A DNA stretch of 64,000 nucleotides, taken from Alligator mississippiensis (Eukaryota > Chordata > Crocodylia > Alligatoridae). A program made the translations under genes and the position numbers. Positions 47,259-61,200 of the stretch are shown here, one piece after another; position 1 is the stretch's first letter; every line of letters begins with the position of its first letter. The notes below the pieces were generated by a model. The model had not been told where the DNA came from. It made no database searches and was given only the letters and a program-made list of their open reading frames with translations. The stretch covers positions 74,467,395-74,531,394 of the forward strand of contig NC_081833.1 of NCBI RefSeq assembly GCF_030867095.1, in the 5' to 3' direction.

Positions 47259-49203
47259 GTATTTAACTTAGTAATTAAAAACCTAAATCTCTAGCCCCAA
47301 TCTACCCCGACCTCCATTTAATTTTAATGGAATTGTCTTATGACAAGCAGCTCTTCATTTGGGGTTGCTTCAAGTTGCAGCAAGGGAAGTTTGACAGAGA
47401 GGTGGTGGACTCTCCATCCTTGGAGGTTTTTAAGACCCAGGTAGACAAAGGCTTGGCTGGGATGATCTAGTTCTGCTGGTCCTGCTTTGAGCAGGGGGTT
47501 GGACTGGATGTGACCTCCTGAGGTCCCTTCAACCCCCATTTTCTGTGATTCTATGCAGCTGTCATGGGAATAGCACTTATTTACACAAATCAGCTCACTG
47601 GTGTTAATGGCTGAGCAAAGATTATTTCCATGCAGGATTACATAGTTGTCTCTGATTTGTGTTGAGCAAAATCCACACACTCCAACCATTCTCTTCAATA
47701 GCTATTAATAGAGCTATCACCCATGAATTTATCCAGTCCCTTTTTGAACCTGGCTGCGTTATCTGCCTTGTTCCTTTTTTACGTAGGGCATCTCTGTGAT
47801 TCAAGTTACCAGAGGCTCACAGCACTACTGGGATGGCTATAGGAGAATGATGCTAAGGCCACCTTTCTATCCCAGTTGTTCCTTGTGGGAGTTTAGTGTA
47901 TATGTGGTTCAGGGAATTTTATTTTCCATGCTGCAGTAAATACGTTGATGGAAATCTGAGGAATACCCCCCATTCCCCTACCCACCATGGTAATTCTCAT
48001 AGTCTAGGGAAGATAACCAGTATATTGGACTGTGCTGGGAGAGCCTTTCTCCGTTTCGTTTCTGAAGCTGTTTAACGAATCAAAGACTAGAGTTCTTACA
48101 GAAATCCAGTGCCTATCTTTTCCCACATCCACATCACTCACAGCTGTAGGTTTTAGTTTCTTTTGGATGCAGTCTGAATAAGTTTTTGGCAACTTTTATT
48201 TTCTGAACAATAATTAAAGTTCTTCAGAGGCCTCCTAATTTATTACAGGAGTGCTTCAGAGATGCACTTAAGAAGTTTGAAGTTGGTTCTGACCCTTGGC
48301 AGGTCACAGAGTTACGAATTTACATCAATCTGCTTTCCCTGCTGCCCAAGGCAGCGTGTGCGTTACACGTGAGTGTTTGTGCTGCGGGTAAAGAGGAGCT
48401 GTTCTTAATATTTAGGTCCAGAACAGCTGTGTATTAACAGCATTTCAGAACAATATTCGTGAATGATTGTGGTATTGTATCTTTCACTCTAGTCTAAAGA
48501 TCTGCAGAAGTCTCCTTCTGAGCTACTACAGTGATTCTGGATGTTAGTGATGTTAGTGTTGGATCCTAGGTACTTCTGAATTTAACTTGACCGTTTCCTT
48601 TCTGTTCTTTGCTCTTACTAAACGAGAACTTAACTTTCTACATTATTTACTCTCGAACACATGCTGAAATTCTGTCTTTCAGCTGTTAGCATAGATTGTA
48701 CTTTTTAGTCCTGGACGCTTCGTTTGGTTAATACTCGTATTGCATTTGGAAGAAATTGCAAATGGAGTTTAGCAGGATTATACAGCAGCCGTCTTGGAAT
48801 TTTGCAATCCACAGTTGTTGCACTAATATGCTAAGGAACCACGTATTCAGTGATTTGATGTCCAGATATAACTAGTCCAGAGAAAACGTGTAAGTGTTGA
48901 GTTTTTCAAGGTCAGTTATAGAATAAGAACAATTGCTTAATACTAAAATGTTGTCTACGTTGAGAGAGGAGTCCAATAATTCCAGCATATATATTGTTGG
49001 ATTCATCTGTTGAAACCTTTTGAACTGACCAAAATTTGAACTGGGTTGATTCACAGTTCTTAAGCCAATTGCTATTAGGTAAATGATTTCTAATGAAACA
49101 TTATTTATGGTTGTTGAATGATGCAGGTGGCAGTTATTAATGAGGTTTCAAGTAATCAAAGAGGAAAAAATGCGAACAAATAGAAGTTTACGTTTTTTTT
49201 CTT

Positions 49204-49236
<33 letters not shown>

Positions 49237-52200
49237 AAAGTATATTTGACTCTTTCTTTTAAATCATGACACTAATGCTTGAAAAGAACTATCCTTTCAA
49301 AAAAAAGATATGATCTTGAATTCTTTTAAAATATACTATTGATTAAAGAAACATTTCAAAGCATGAACTTTACATATAAGGCCCTACTTAATGATTTCTG
49401 AAAGCTTCAGACTTAATGATTTTGCTTTGTTTTTAAGGGCAATTTAAATATAACAAGGAAACAAAGGAATATACAAAAGCACAAAGGTTTGTCTAATGAC
49501 ATAATGCATAAATATCTATACTTTTGAGCTAAGAAATAAAAGACCACTGGGTACAAATGCATTAGAGTTTCATCTCTGCACCTTGACATCTCAGAACTTA
49601 ACGTATTTTGATTATAAGTGCCTGAAGAGGAAAAAGAAGAACAGATGAAGTCCAGGAAAGCTCTGATTTTCATTATATGTATTTGAACATAGCAACACAG
49701 GAGGTAAAAAAGCCTGGAAGGGGCCTGTAATAGCATGATCTGACTCTGCAGAGTGTAGAGACATAAAACCCGGTGGTCTCCCCACACCTGTCCTCCCCCT
49801 GAGTCCCAACGCACAGGATGACATTGTATGGCCTGTGTGGAATTTCTAGCCCCTCTGTCGATTCCTTGTTTCTGCAATTATTGCCCGCTAATGAATTCTA
49901 TACCTGCATTCGCTGAATACAAGCGGGAACTTGCAAGGAGTTTAATTCTAGATGCGATGAATGAGATTCTTCTTCTGCCCAAATAAATAATAGCCAAATG
50001 TAATTTGATTCAATTAGTACTTTTCATTTAATCAGTGTAACCTGTTTAGAAGACTGGCTATAATTCTATACATAACAATCCTCAGTAGACGTAGCTTGCT
50101 TAAATGTTGTGAATTGGGGCAGAGTGAGTATTAAAGTTAATATTTTAATCCCTTAAAAATATATAGAAAAGAACACAATGGAGTCGCATGAGCATATGTT
50201 GCAGACAGTATGTTAGGCTGTAGTAGGCTGCATGTTAGGCCATCATATACTAAATTTATAATAAACAGAAGGGGGCAGAAAAGCCTTATGTTTTAATTTG
50301 AATTTCCAGCATTGACAGCTTTAAAATGTTTAGCGATACAGTTTCTGTAAATGCAGAATCAGGTTGAAAATCTAATCTGTAAAGGCAGTCTTCCTTGAAA
50401 CAGGACCCAGAAGTGAAGGTATTTAACACTAAGGGTTCTTTAAGAAAATGGTGACTAAGAAGAAATCATTTAAACAAACTGTGACTGGAAGGGATTACTT
50501 TTCAACTCTCTTCAGAGGCCATTTGGTATATCACATCCTAGCTGCAAATAAATGTACAAATTATCATGAATCGTACCAGATGGATGTGTCTGTAACTTGT
50601 CACCTTTTTTTAGAAACATCTGCCAGAAAACTAACGGTCTGATCTTACCATTTAAGAGAAATAATGTGTTTAGATTTAAAAAGAAATGGGAGAAATAGTA
50701 TGGAAAGCCCTTAATGATGTCTTTGGAGGATTCTGTTGCGTTTTTGTGAACGGAGCAAAAAAGTTTGAAGTGGCTTCAGAACTGTGGATGGATAGGGTGA
50801 GACAGCCCGGCTTCCAGCAAGGTCTGAGCAAGAGGTTGGTGGGATGCCAGCCAGCCAGTCTGCCATACGCCTTTGTTGGCAGCTGATGCCATTTTCATGA
50901 TATATTTCCAAATGGAAAACCCAGATTGTTTGGATTCTGACAGTCCCTTCAAATAGAATTTTTTATTTCTGTAGAACTCTGTTTTCATAGAGATGCAGAT
51001 ATCTTTAGCCCAATCTTTCTTCCACAGCGAAGGGTGGAGTATGAGGCAGAAAACCTGCTTTTAATGTCTTTTAACAATTGTTTGGGTTTTTTTTTTTTTA
51101 AAGAGTAGCTGTACTTCTTTAATATGATTGCCCTTCGGGTATAAATATATATCTAGGCTTTAATTAGATATTCAGTAACAGGAATTGGAAAGGCTGCACC
51201 CTTATCTTTTGTATAAATAATGATTTTTGTGGTGGCCATTGTGGCTATCTAGTATGTCAAATGTGAAAACAAGGTATGTTTCGACATATATAAACATACA
51301 ACTGGATGCTAGCCATTGATATTAGGTTTATAAGAAACATATGTGCTTTTGGTATCTTGAAGAATAAAACAAAGATGTTACTTATTTGTTGTTTCATCTT
51401 CATTCTCATACTGCTTATCCTTCAGCGAGGCTTCAGTTGCCAAATTTGGTCGGTGCTTTCCCCTGAAGACTATTGAATAACCTTGTTTTGCCTTGTCAGC
51501 TGCATGGTGAGCTACACAGCAGTGATTGTAAACCTACCACGTGCACCACTTAATTATGCCAGATGGACATGTGCATTGGTTTAGAAACCTATGATCCAGA
51601 AGTAATAATATTCATACAAAATGCTAATGCACACCTTGTTAAAACTACAGTGTTTATACGGCATTCTGTGTATTTCTGGAGTCCAGAGACTAATATTTAA
51701 AAATTAAACTGTGGATGCAGTAGCATCACTTTTTAATAATTCCTGGCATTTCTTTTCTTTTTTTTTCCTCTTTTTTTTCCCCTCTATCCCTAGTGCTTTA
51801 ATACAATGGGTGCTTTTAGGGGGGAGGGGAGCGGGGAAATGAACCTAAATGTTTAAATCAAAACCAAGAAGTGTACTTGTGAAATAGCAGGACTAGAAAG
51901 TCTGCTTAATTAAAAACCACATTTAGAGTCCCTGGAAGTCTGTGAGAAATTTGGAAAAATAAAGTGAGGTGTTACTCAAATCCATGGTAGGGAGTACAGC
52001 CAGGATGAGTTGGACTTTTATTGGGTTCTCCATATTTTAGATCACAAAGTCTGCATAACCCCACTGTATTTTTTGCCCAGAATTTTAGGTAGTTCAAGGC
52101 TCTGACTAACAATATAACCTGTGGCTTCAACTGCTCTGAGAACTGGTGCAGGAATTTTTCCATTTTCAGTCTTAGACCCCATTTGATTGATGGTAACTCG

Positions 52201-55200
52201 TGCATGCTATGATCTATCTGGAGTTTAATTCCTTGTCACCTTACCTGAATAATTTTCCTCTCCATCTCTGAGTTTAGTTGCATCTCACAGGCATTGCAGA
52301 TACTTTTTGCAGTGCAACTTGTCTCTCCATTTTCTGCCTTATGTAAACTGTGTCTATCTATGTTGGTGTTATGGCTGAGAGTTATCATAGACCTGTGACA
52401 TGCTCATTTGATTCATTCCAGTTCTTGCTTATTTCCTGAACTCCTTGCATATGAATGTCTTGGGATGCAAACTGCCCTTTTGTTGAATATTTGGATTGAG
52501 CTGAGCACTTGGAGACTCATGCCCTTGACTGTGACTACAATAACATGATAACGTTTTGCTGAAGAGGAAAGCAGCTAATCTGAACAAGTCTCCTTTCTTC
52601 AAACATAGTCCAGTGCTCGATGAATCCCGCACCTTCCTTTCTAAATTATTGATGCATCGTTTGGGTGATTTATCTTGCCAGTCCTTCTTCCCTTTCATTA
52701 AGTGTGAAAGGTTATTAAAGACATTTCATCTTCATAGACCTCATTTTACTGAACTTTTCAAATTCCTGAAGGCATGCTTGATCTTCGGCCACATTTGCAA
52801 AAACATTTATCTATTTGTAGATCCGGGTAGACACCTCATGGTTTTTACAAAACTGTCTAACCTGCTAAAACACTTGTTATATCCCACTGAGTGCCTACCT
52901 ATATTTTTAAATGACTAAAAACCTTCATATATCTGGCTTGTTAATCCCATATTCCTTTTCTTAAATTTTCTGTTTCTATAATTTTGGGGCCTCTACCTTA
53001 ATTCCAAATACTATCTTTTCCCCTTCTTATCATATCTTCTAGCACCACGCTGCTTATTATAGCAGGGTTGCAGATCATCCTAGCCAGCCTCCTTGCTATG
53101 GAGAATTACTAGCTGCCACGTCAGAGAAAGCATGATGAGGATGAGATCTATTTTTCAGACTGCATGTTTCATGCACTCTGGAATAGACTGCCCTGCTTAT
53201 ATATGGCTCAATGATATGGTAGCAACATTTTATAATATACGTTTTTGGACCAAAGATTTAGATATGTTTACAATTTTCATTTTGTATGAATAAACAGGGT
53301 TTTTTCCCCCACTTAAATTAGCAGTTTAACAGCATACAAGGAGTGTTCTGTTTTTGTAACCTTTTCCTGTCTGTGATTAACAGTAGCAATTTAGTAGTTA
53401 GAGTTAATACTACTGCTGTTGTTTTTAAATAACCCTGTTTTCTGAAATCCTGGCTCTGTCAATTGTAACACTGTCCAGACCTACTGGTTTTTTCTACTTC
53501 TGTATATCTCCAGTCAAGAGCTGAGGCCAAAGGGTTCTTTGGAGACCATGTATTGCTGTAAATTTAATTTTCAAAGTGTTTCCGCTGTGTTAAAAATAAC
53601 AACAGTAATAAAGAAAGTGTGCAAGAAGGTTATTTTTATGGATGTCTAGGTACTGTAAAACCCCTTGCGTAACAAGCTTTTCTTTTTCAGTAGTAGGATC
53701 CTTGGGTCAGTTGTCGCGTTACCTGACTACTGCTCAGTAGGTGAAACTTTGAAACTGCTGTTGTCATTTATGAATGGTTACAGTGGGTCATGCCAGTCTG
53801 TTTAAATGGCTTCCCCCAGAGTGGAATAAACTACAACAGACTTTGTTTTAATAGCTTTTCTTATTGGCCAGTGAAGTTTTCCTTGAAACGAGTAAATTAT
53901 CTTTGTGTGCTTGTCAGCCAGCTCAAAAGCGTTCTGTGTGCTGCTGAGGCTGACAGTACCACTGTGCATAAACTCGGTCTGAATGTCTTTTGTAAGTTGG
54001 AAAATCTCTGTTTCTTTCTTGCATATTTGAGTTGAGGCTTTCAGTATGTTCAAATGTTAGCCTTATGTCTTGACTGCAGCTTTTTGCTTTCCCTTTACCT
54101 CCGGTAAATCACCCACAAATTTATAAATCTTTCAAGTACGTGAGTAACTCTGTGATGGTGGCCAGCATATTTTGGCATCTCACTGTAAAGAAGCTAGTCA
54201 TAAATGGTTTCTCTACAATATCTGGCCTTCTGTGGTTCCCCCCAGGTCTTGGAACCCAAAGATTGTTTTCAAAGAATTGAACCCTTGTTAAGTTTGGCTA
54301 AAACTGTTCATGTATATGGCGGTTAGCTGTGGCCATAAGGGTGGGTGCTGCAGATGACAAGTACGTTTCAAGAATCAGCTCCTGAATAAATGTTCATATG
54401 GCTCTTTGTTGTTTAGACATCATCCTGTTGTTCTCCCTGGTGAATCACGTTTTTGTCCTCAAGATTTTCTTTGGGTTAGGGACCTGCTTTTGGTTGCCTT
54501 TTTTAAAGAAATTGCATTGGACGCTGCAAATTTGCTTTTTTTCATACATGAAATAATTCCAATTCATGAATCGGGGATTTTTCCCAACTTACGTGTAACC
54601 AGGGAACATAAAAAACATAGGGTACTGTGGAAGGCTCCCTGTCAATGAAAACAATGTTGACCAAGGTGAAGGGACCCCCCTATATTCTTCTGTTCGAACG
54701 AGGTGATGAAAAGAATTTATATTCTTGTTAAAGGTGAATTTTGGCATCAGTGAAAGAAAGTGGGTATTTTTAGAAAGAACCCTGCTTTTAAATAGGGCTT
54801 GTGCATGCAAAGTAAGCCAAGAGAATTGTCGTAAAACATTGGGGTCTGGAAGTCCCCTTCATCGCACCCTCCTTTTCTTATTGACAGGCTGGAGTTTTGC
54901 TGTAAAATAGCCCATCTGTCTATATTAGCGTGTCCAAAGATGCAAAAAGTGTAACTCCTTGTCTGAAACATTGCTGTCTCAGTTTTTCTGTATGTAACTC
55001 ATTTCCATTAATCTGGAGAAACTCTTCTGATCTTGTACCTTGTGGGAGATGAAATGTCAGCTGGTTTCTTCTGTTTTATTTTTCTCTTCTCCTAACAAAG
55101 AAAGTCATCTGGGAAGAGGAGAAGACTGGTTCTAGGGGTGCCAAAAGTTCTTTTCTTTTATTGACTGTATTCTCTCTGATGGACAGCTCATTGCCTGAGA

Positions 55201-58200
55201 AAAACCAGCAGCTCAGACTAATGGCTATGGATGTGAGTCACACATTTTCCGTGTTAAAAACTACCTTTGGCAGGAAACTTTCTACGCAAAATGTATAAGG
55301 TTCTTTTGATATTTAAACAAACAGGTTAGAGGCCAACATTGTAAATGATTGAAAATCATTGTTTTGCACATTCGTTAGTTATGGAAATGTTGTGTTCAGC
55401 AATATCATGGATTTAGGACATGGTAGAGTGTGTATAAATCCATAAATATGTACCTTTTCAATAGATAATACAGACTTTTAAGTAATTCTTATGACATTCA
55501 ACATTCAAAAATATGCAAATAACAGAGAGTCTCTTCAAAGTTTTAGTACTTTAGAGAAAAGGAATATTTGAATATAAATGGAAATTGTCTGACTCCATAC
55601 AGCAAAGCTGGATTTCTGGAAACAGACTTTTTCCATGCATATTCTTTTCCATCTTCCCCAGTTTCCTCACTTTTCCCCATAAAAGTATATTCTGGCAGTA
55701 AAGATGGAAGAACGGTTTCATCTGGGATCTAGGTGGGCATTGAAAACATTGATCCCTTTGCTCACTGATCTTTTCATGTTAGCACAGGAATCGTTTTCAT
55801 GGTTTTGCTCATTTTCAGTGATGACATACTGATTAAAGGTGCCTTTGGTTCCTGCTTCCTTCTTCCTTGGGGGCAGGGGCGTTTAAAGGTGAGAGGGAGT
55901 AAGGGGAACAAGTTTCCATGATCCTGATGCTGCACTGTAATAACCTGTAAAGATCACTTCTGTCAGATCCCCAGGAGTTGCCTATGCCTAAGACTGTGAC
56001 CTTGCATTGAGCACTTTGGGTGGTTTTGTAGGTAGTGTGCAAACGTACGCATGTTGTTTCTGAAAACCTGGACCTGAAAGTCCTCTTCTCTTCTGCAAGC
56101 TGGTCTGAGTTGATTCACCCCTATGCCTACATGGGGTCCCATGCATTTCAGTGTCCTCCTGTGTGGAATAACTTGCACGAGAAGTTGCTGTCTCTAAAAG
56201 GCTCATTATATCTGCATATTGGTAAGGTGTCCCAAATCGTAAATTCCTTTGTCTTTCAGAGAAATAACTACTCAGGCTTGACAAAATCAACTTTGAGTAA
56301 ATGGCACCTCATTGTGAATGCAACACCTTGCCTCGTCGGCAACGTACGTAAGGTTGCTCTCTTGGGTCCCTGTAAAATACTGATCACGGTCCGTATTCTT
56401 GAGGTTGTGAATGGGTAGAACTGAGGCTACTGAGAGGACTGCATCATCCTCCAGTCATGGTCTATCCCCAACAGCTTCACATCAAGAATACTAATACTGG
56501 GCTACGTTAGTAGGACTATTGCCAGCCGAGTGAGGGAAGTGATTATTCCCCGCTATTTGGCACCAGCAAGGTCACATCTGGAGTCCTATGTCCAGTTTAA
56601 GGCCCCCCAGTATGGAAAGGATGTGGGCAAATTGGAGAGAGTCCAGTGGAGGGTAATGAAAATCGGGGGCTGGGGGACATGGCTTAGGAGGAGAGGCTGA
56701 GGGATACTGGGCTTATTTAGTCTGCAGAAGAGAAGCCTGAGAGGGGATTTGACAGAAGCCTGAAAGGTGGTTGCAAAGAGGATGGAGTCCCGGTGGTGGC
56801 AGATGACAGGACAAGGCATAATGTTGCAGCAAGGGAAGTTTAGGTTATTAGGAAAAACTTTTTCACAAGAGGGTAGTAAAGCACTGGAACAGGTTACCCA
56901 GAGAGACTGAGGTATTACTCACCAGCCAAATGATGTTGGTATAAGGTAGTTGCAGAAAACCAAGGCGGATCTCACCAGTATTTCGTAGCGTGAGATAGGC
57001 AGGTGTTTACAGTTCTGCTGAGACCAGATGTAGCCTTCCCACTCAAATAAACAGCTCTTGAAGGGTTTAATTAAAATCTTGGGCTGTGAATTGGTAGTAC
57101 TCTGCTAAGCATTTCCGAATAGGGACTTTTTAGCAGTTTTTGCCATTTTACTTAACGTGGTCCTCAGGTTCCTGTGATCTGACTGCAGTCTCTAGGAATC
57201 CCTTCCATTTGGTAGCTGTGTAATCCCAAAAGGCGAGCAACGTGTGCGCACTTTGACAGTTCTGTGGCTTGCTTATAAAGACTTAAATTATGGTAGTATT
57301 TGTATATTCTGTCTGCATTGGCTTGAGAGTTCTCCGGGGGTATATAACAGGAGCATTTACAAGAAGTGGTAGTGCCTTATGAAACTTGATCTTTCTGCTT
57401 ATCTCCTCTATTATGTCTACTAATGCTCCAGTTAACCCACTGGGGCAAATTAATGCATAGTGCAAGACTGCTGATTTCCTGTGCTTTTATATTTGGCCTA
57501 GTACCTCCACACTAATATGAAACAGTTTTAAGCCTAGTTTGGTGCCACTGCAGAAGGGCCCCCGGGGTAAGAGAAAAATGAGTGTGTTGGAAAGCCAAGT
57601 TTACCTGAATGAATACTGCAGTATCTGATGTGCTTCTTAACATCTGGTGTTAGTGGCTTACACTGGAGTCTTTCCTCATTTTTAAGTTGGTTTAAGTTAA
57701 CTAAATACCATCAGACATGCTTTAAACTGTTCTTCAAAACTAATTCCTTTATGAAGGGAAAAGGGTTTTTTTTTTTTTTTGCCTATTTTCTGTCCGTTCC
57801 CAGTTCTAAGACTTTTTTTTTTTGAGAATAGCTATAATATGAGCAAAAGCCTGAGGACTCCATGAATGGAAGCTTTAATTTTATTGCATTTATCTCTTTA
57901 GCTGCAATTAATTATTCAGAGTATTCATTAATAATTAAACTTTTGTAAGTGACATTTTAAACGTATATTCAGAATATATTGCAAAAGTGGCCGTTGCTGT
58001 TAAAGAGCAGAGTGTCTAAAAGCAGATATGAAATTTCTTGACAGTCAGTCGTTTGCAATACCTGTAAAATGGGCAGAGAAAGATAGCCAAGTCCTAATCA
58101 CTAGAAGTGAGTGCATCTAACAAGGTGGGACAACTCCTAGTGTTGGTAACTTACAGTTTCATCAAGAATCTCGTAATTTGACATGAGCTATGATCAAAAG

Positions 58201-61200
58201 AATGTCAAAGCTGAGATGCTTTAATTTTTTTGATTAGTTGCTAATTTTTAATAAGCATCTACACAGATGTGGACAAAATATTAAGTGCACTGTAAATGCT
58301 CAGACATCAGAAATGAAATAAAAATAAAAAGCTCAATATTTCTTCCTCCTTTCCATGATTTTAGGCTGGTCCCACAATCTTTTGGAGCCCGACTCTTGAT
58401 TTATTATTTCTTTTTTAAATGTTATGTATTTACATTTGCAATTGTTGAACTTCAAACCTGCACACACCAAGCCCAGCACAGTCTGTGCTCATCTACAGTT
58501 AGGCAAATTCTTCTGGAGTATCTACTTTTCACTGGATTTCAAATCTGACAGATGGTTGGCAATTTATAATGAATCCCATTTGTTGTAGGCAACATAGACC
58601 GTTGCTGCGCATTGGAAGGGTAGACTAGAACCTTATTCTTTTAGCTCCCAAAGTACCGGCTTCCACTGCTAGATGCAAAATAGAGCTTTTTATATATAGA
58701 TATATCTATAGATACAGATATATAGATACACACACACGTATGTGCATGCAAGCAGTTGTCTTCAAACGTGTTTACTTGTGTCTGTGACTCAAGTACATGC
58801 CTAAGAATGAAGTTAAGAAAAATAAAATGACCGTCAGTGATGTTTTTAGATGTTGATCAAGAAAAACAACAGAGATATATTTAGCATGTGAAATGATAAG
58901 AAATTAGCTAATCCTCTCATCACTACAAAATGGACAATATGGAAGAAAATGTGTGTAACTGAGTTTATTTTTGAGTACAAAGAAAATATTTAAAATTATC
59001 CCACACTGAAAAGATGCTGTAGTGTCATGAAGAAGAACAGAAGGATGATCTCTTTAAACAAAGTGATAAACTGTACGCTAAATAAAATTATTTTATTTTA
59101 TTTATTTAAAATGTTATGCATTTCACTTTATCCACGGATTCTGTTTGTAAAATTTTTTTTCACCTTGAATGCTGTTACGTAATGGTCTAGTCTTATTGGG
59201 AACTGAAAGTCAGTGTCTTTCCCTGTTTTACACCTAAGTTTAAAAAAAAAGATTTGTTAAAACATTAGGTACCGTTTCAATTAAGCCCATCATCCCAATT
59301 TTTAGCAAAAAACTTTTTCCATCCCTTTTCTTTGGGGACATACCCATAAAAAAATACGTACTTTTCCTTATTAATTGTTCATAATACCGACAACATGTTC
59401 ACTCTTACCAAAAAACCACAATTTTTTGTAAAGCAGAAATTTGAAGGCTTTTTGGAACAGAGGATTACAGACTTCCTCCTGCCTGCCTCCAGTTGATAAA
59501 TTCTTCGTCATCCTGCCAGGGGTCATAGACTGTTACATAATTCCAACGAAGGAGTCGGTTTCCAGAAAGAATGACGAGTTCCTGGAATGGTACAGCTATC
59601 AAATAGGATGGATTACAAAGTGTTGCATTTGCACCCTAGCAAATAGCTGTGATGTTAACGGTTGTGGGGAGCAAACCCCAGTTGGCCGTTTTAGAAGGAG
59701 AGCTTTGTAAAATGTCAATGCTGAGGTTAATGTTTTATTAAAAAGGTTTGCTCCTTTACATTGCATTTTTGTCCTTTCTGATTTTGTTTTGTAGTGTTGT
59801 TCCCCAGACCACAGTAATACTGAACAACGATCGGCAGAATTCAATTGTAGCCAAGATGGTGGGGCAGGAAGAGCCACTGAGCAGAACAGCGGATTCTCTG
59901 GAAAATATCCTTAGCAAGTTAGTAGCGACTACTATAATCCTTTCCCATCCTGTATTAGCTCTATCGTGAAAGCAGTAACTGTCAGTGTGCTGCAATTACA
60001 AGTGCAAAATGACGGTTCTTTCTAGCGGAGGGGAAAAGTATTCTAGTGCTGATGAAAAGTGTGAGGTCGAGAGTGCTGCATAGCGAAGTCTGCTATCAGC
60101 AGAAGAGGTACAGCACTGTATCTCAATGCTGGCAAGGAGGGAGCGCCTCTGAGCAGGAGGGATTAGTTCAGTCTCTGGCCTGTTGAATTATTCATATTAT
60201 TAGAGCTTGTGGAGAAGGCTGCTCATTGTGTGACAGGCTTCTGTGATGTGGATCCCTGTCCACCTGCACCGTACTAAGACTCCCCAGTTCCTTGAACAAA
60301 AGTTGCTCACTAGCTATGTGATGCCTGTACCTTGTATTGCGTCCAGAGTATATTTCAACAAGTTACCTGGAAGCAATAGCTCCACAGAGAATAATATTTC
60401 AAATAAACAGGCGTAGAAATAAAAAAAAAATAAGATTTAGAAATCACTTTGTTCTTACCAGTTACATATTATGCATTCACGTTTCACTGATACAGTTTAA
60501 AAAAAAACAACCCGTTCCCTTCCAAGTAGGTCACCTTAGATAGTAACCGCATAGTGTGTGCTTTTATACAGATACTGATCTTTGCAAAATGTTTTTATCT
60601 AATAATGCATGTGATTTTTAGATCTGCCAGTCAGGTTCTATAGATTTTTGTTCATGCAGTTTGCTGGTAATGTATGCAAACAGATTTATTTTAGAAAAGT
60701 GGTGCTACTGTTAACACGTCTAATATCTCTAAAGGGTATTGTCTCTCTCCCGGTACTTGCTTTGCTCATTTTTTGAATCTAGGGGAGTCAAATGTTTTCT
60801 ATTAATCTTTCATGCCTAGCATTTGACTGGACTATACATTTTCCTTAATATACTAGCCAAGAACAATGTGGGGGGGAGGGGAATTAATTTGTCCATTTTA
60901 TTTTTTTCATCATACTGTGTTCAATTTTCCATTGATTGTCCTTCATCTGAATCAGAAGCAAATGGTTTAGTTTTTACTTAATCTCCTCCAGCGAGTCATA
61001 TTTTGATGTTTTCTAAAGAAGAAACAACATTCTTGTGCATAGCTTTCTGTGCATTAATTTCTGTTAATATCAAAAGGATTTTGGATTAATTTAATTTGCA
61101 CAATTGTAATATGGACTTGACTAAGTTCATGTAAAACATCTGCCGTTAAGATGCACGCAAGAGAAATGGTGGTTCCTTCTTGAGTTGTTCAACTGTTGCA

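Noticed and set aside
56156-56221. Exon-like block between TTTCAG and GTAAGG in intron 4
   Set aside because: In the phase set by exon 4 it contains a TAA, and the frame has no recognised homology.
56916-57080. Possible LTR-like remnant after the truncated CR1 (AATAAA present)
   Set aside because: No paired terminal repeats, primer-binding site or internal coding region could be recognised.
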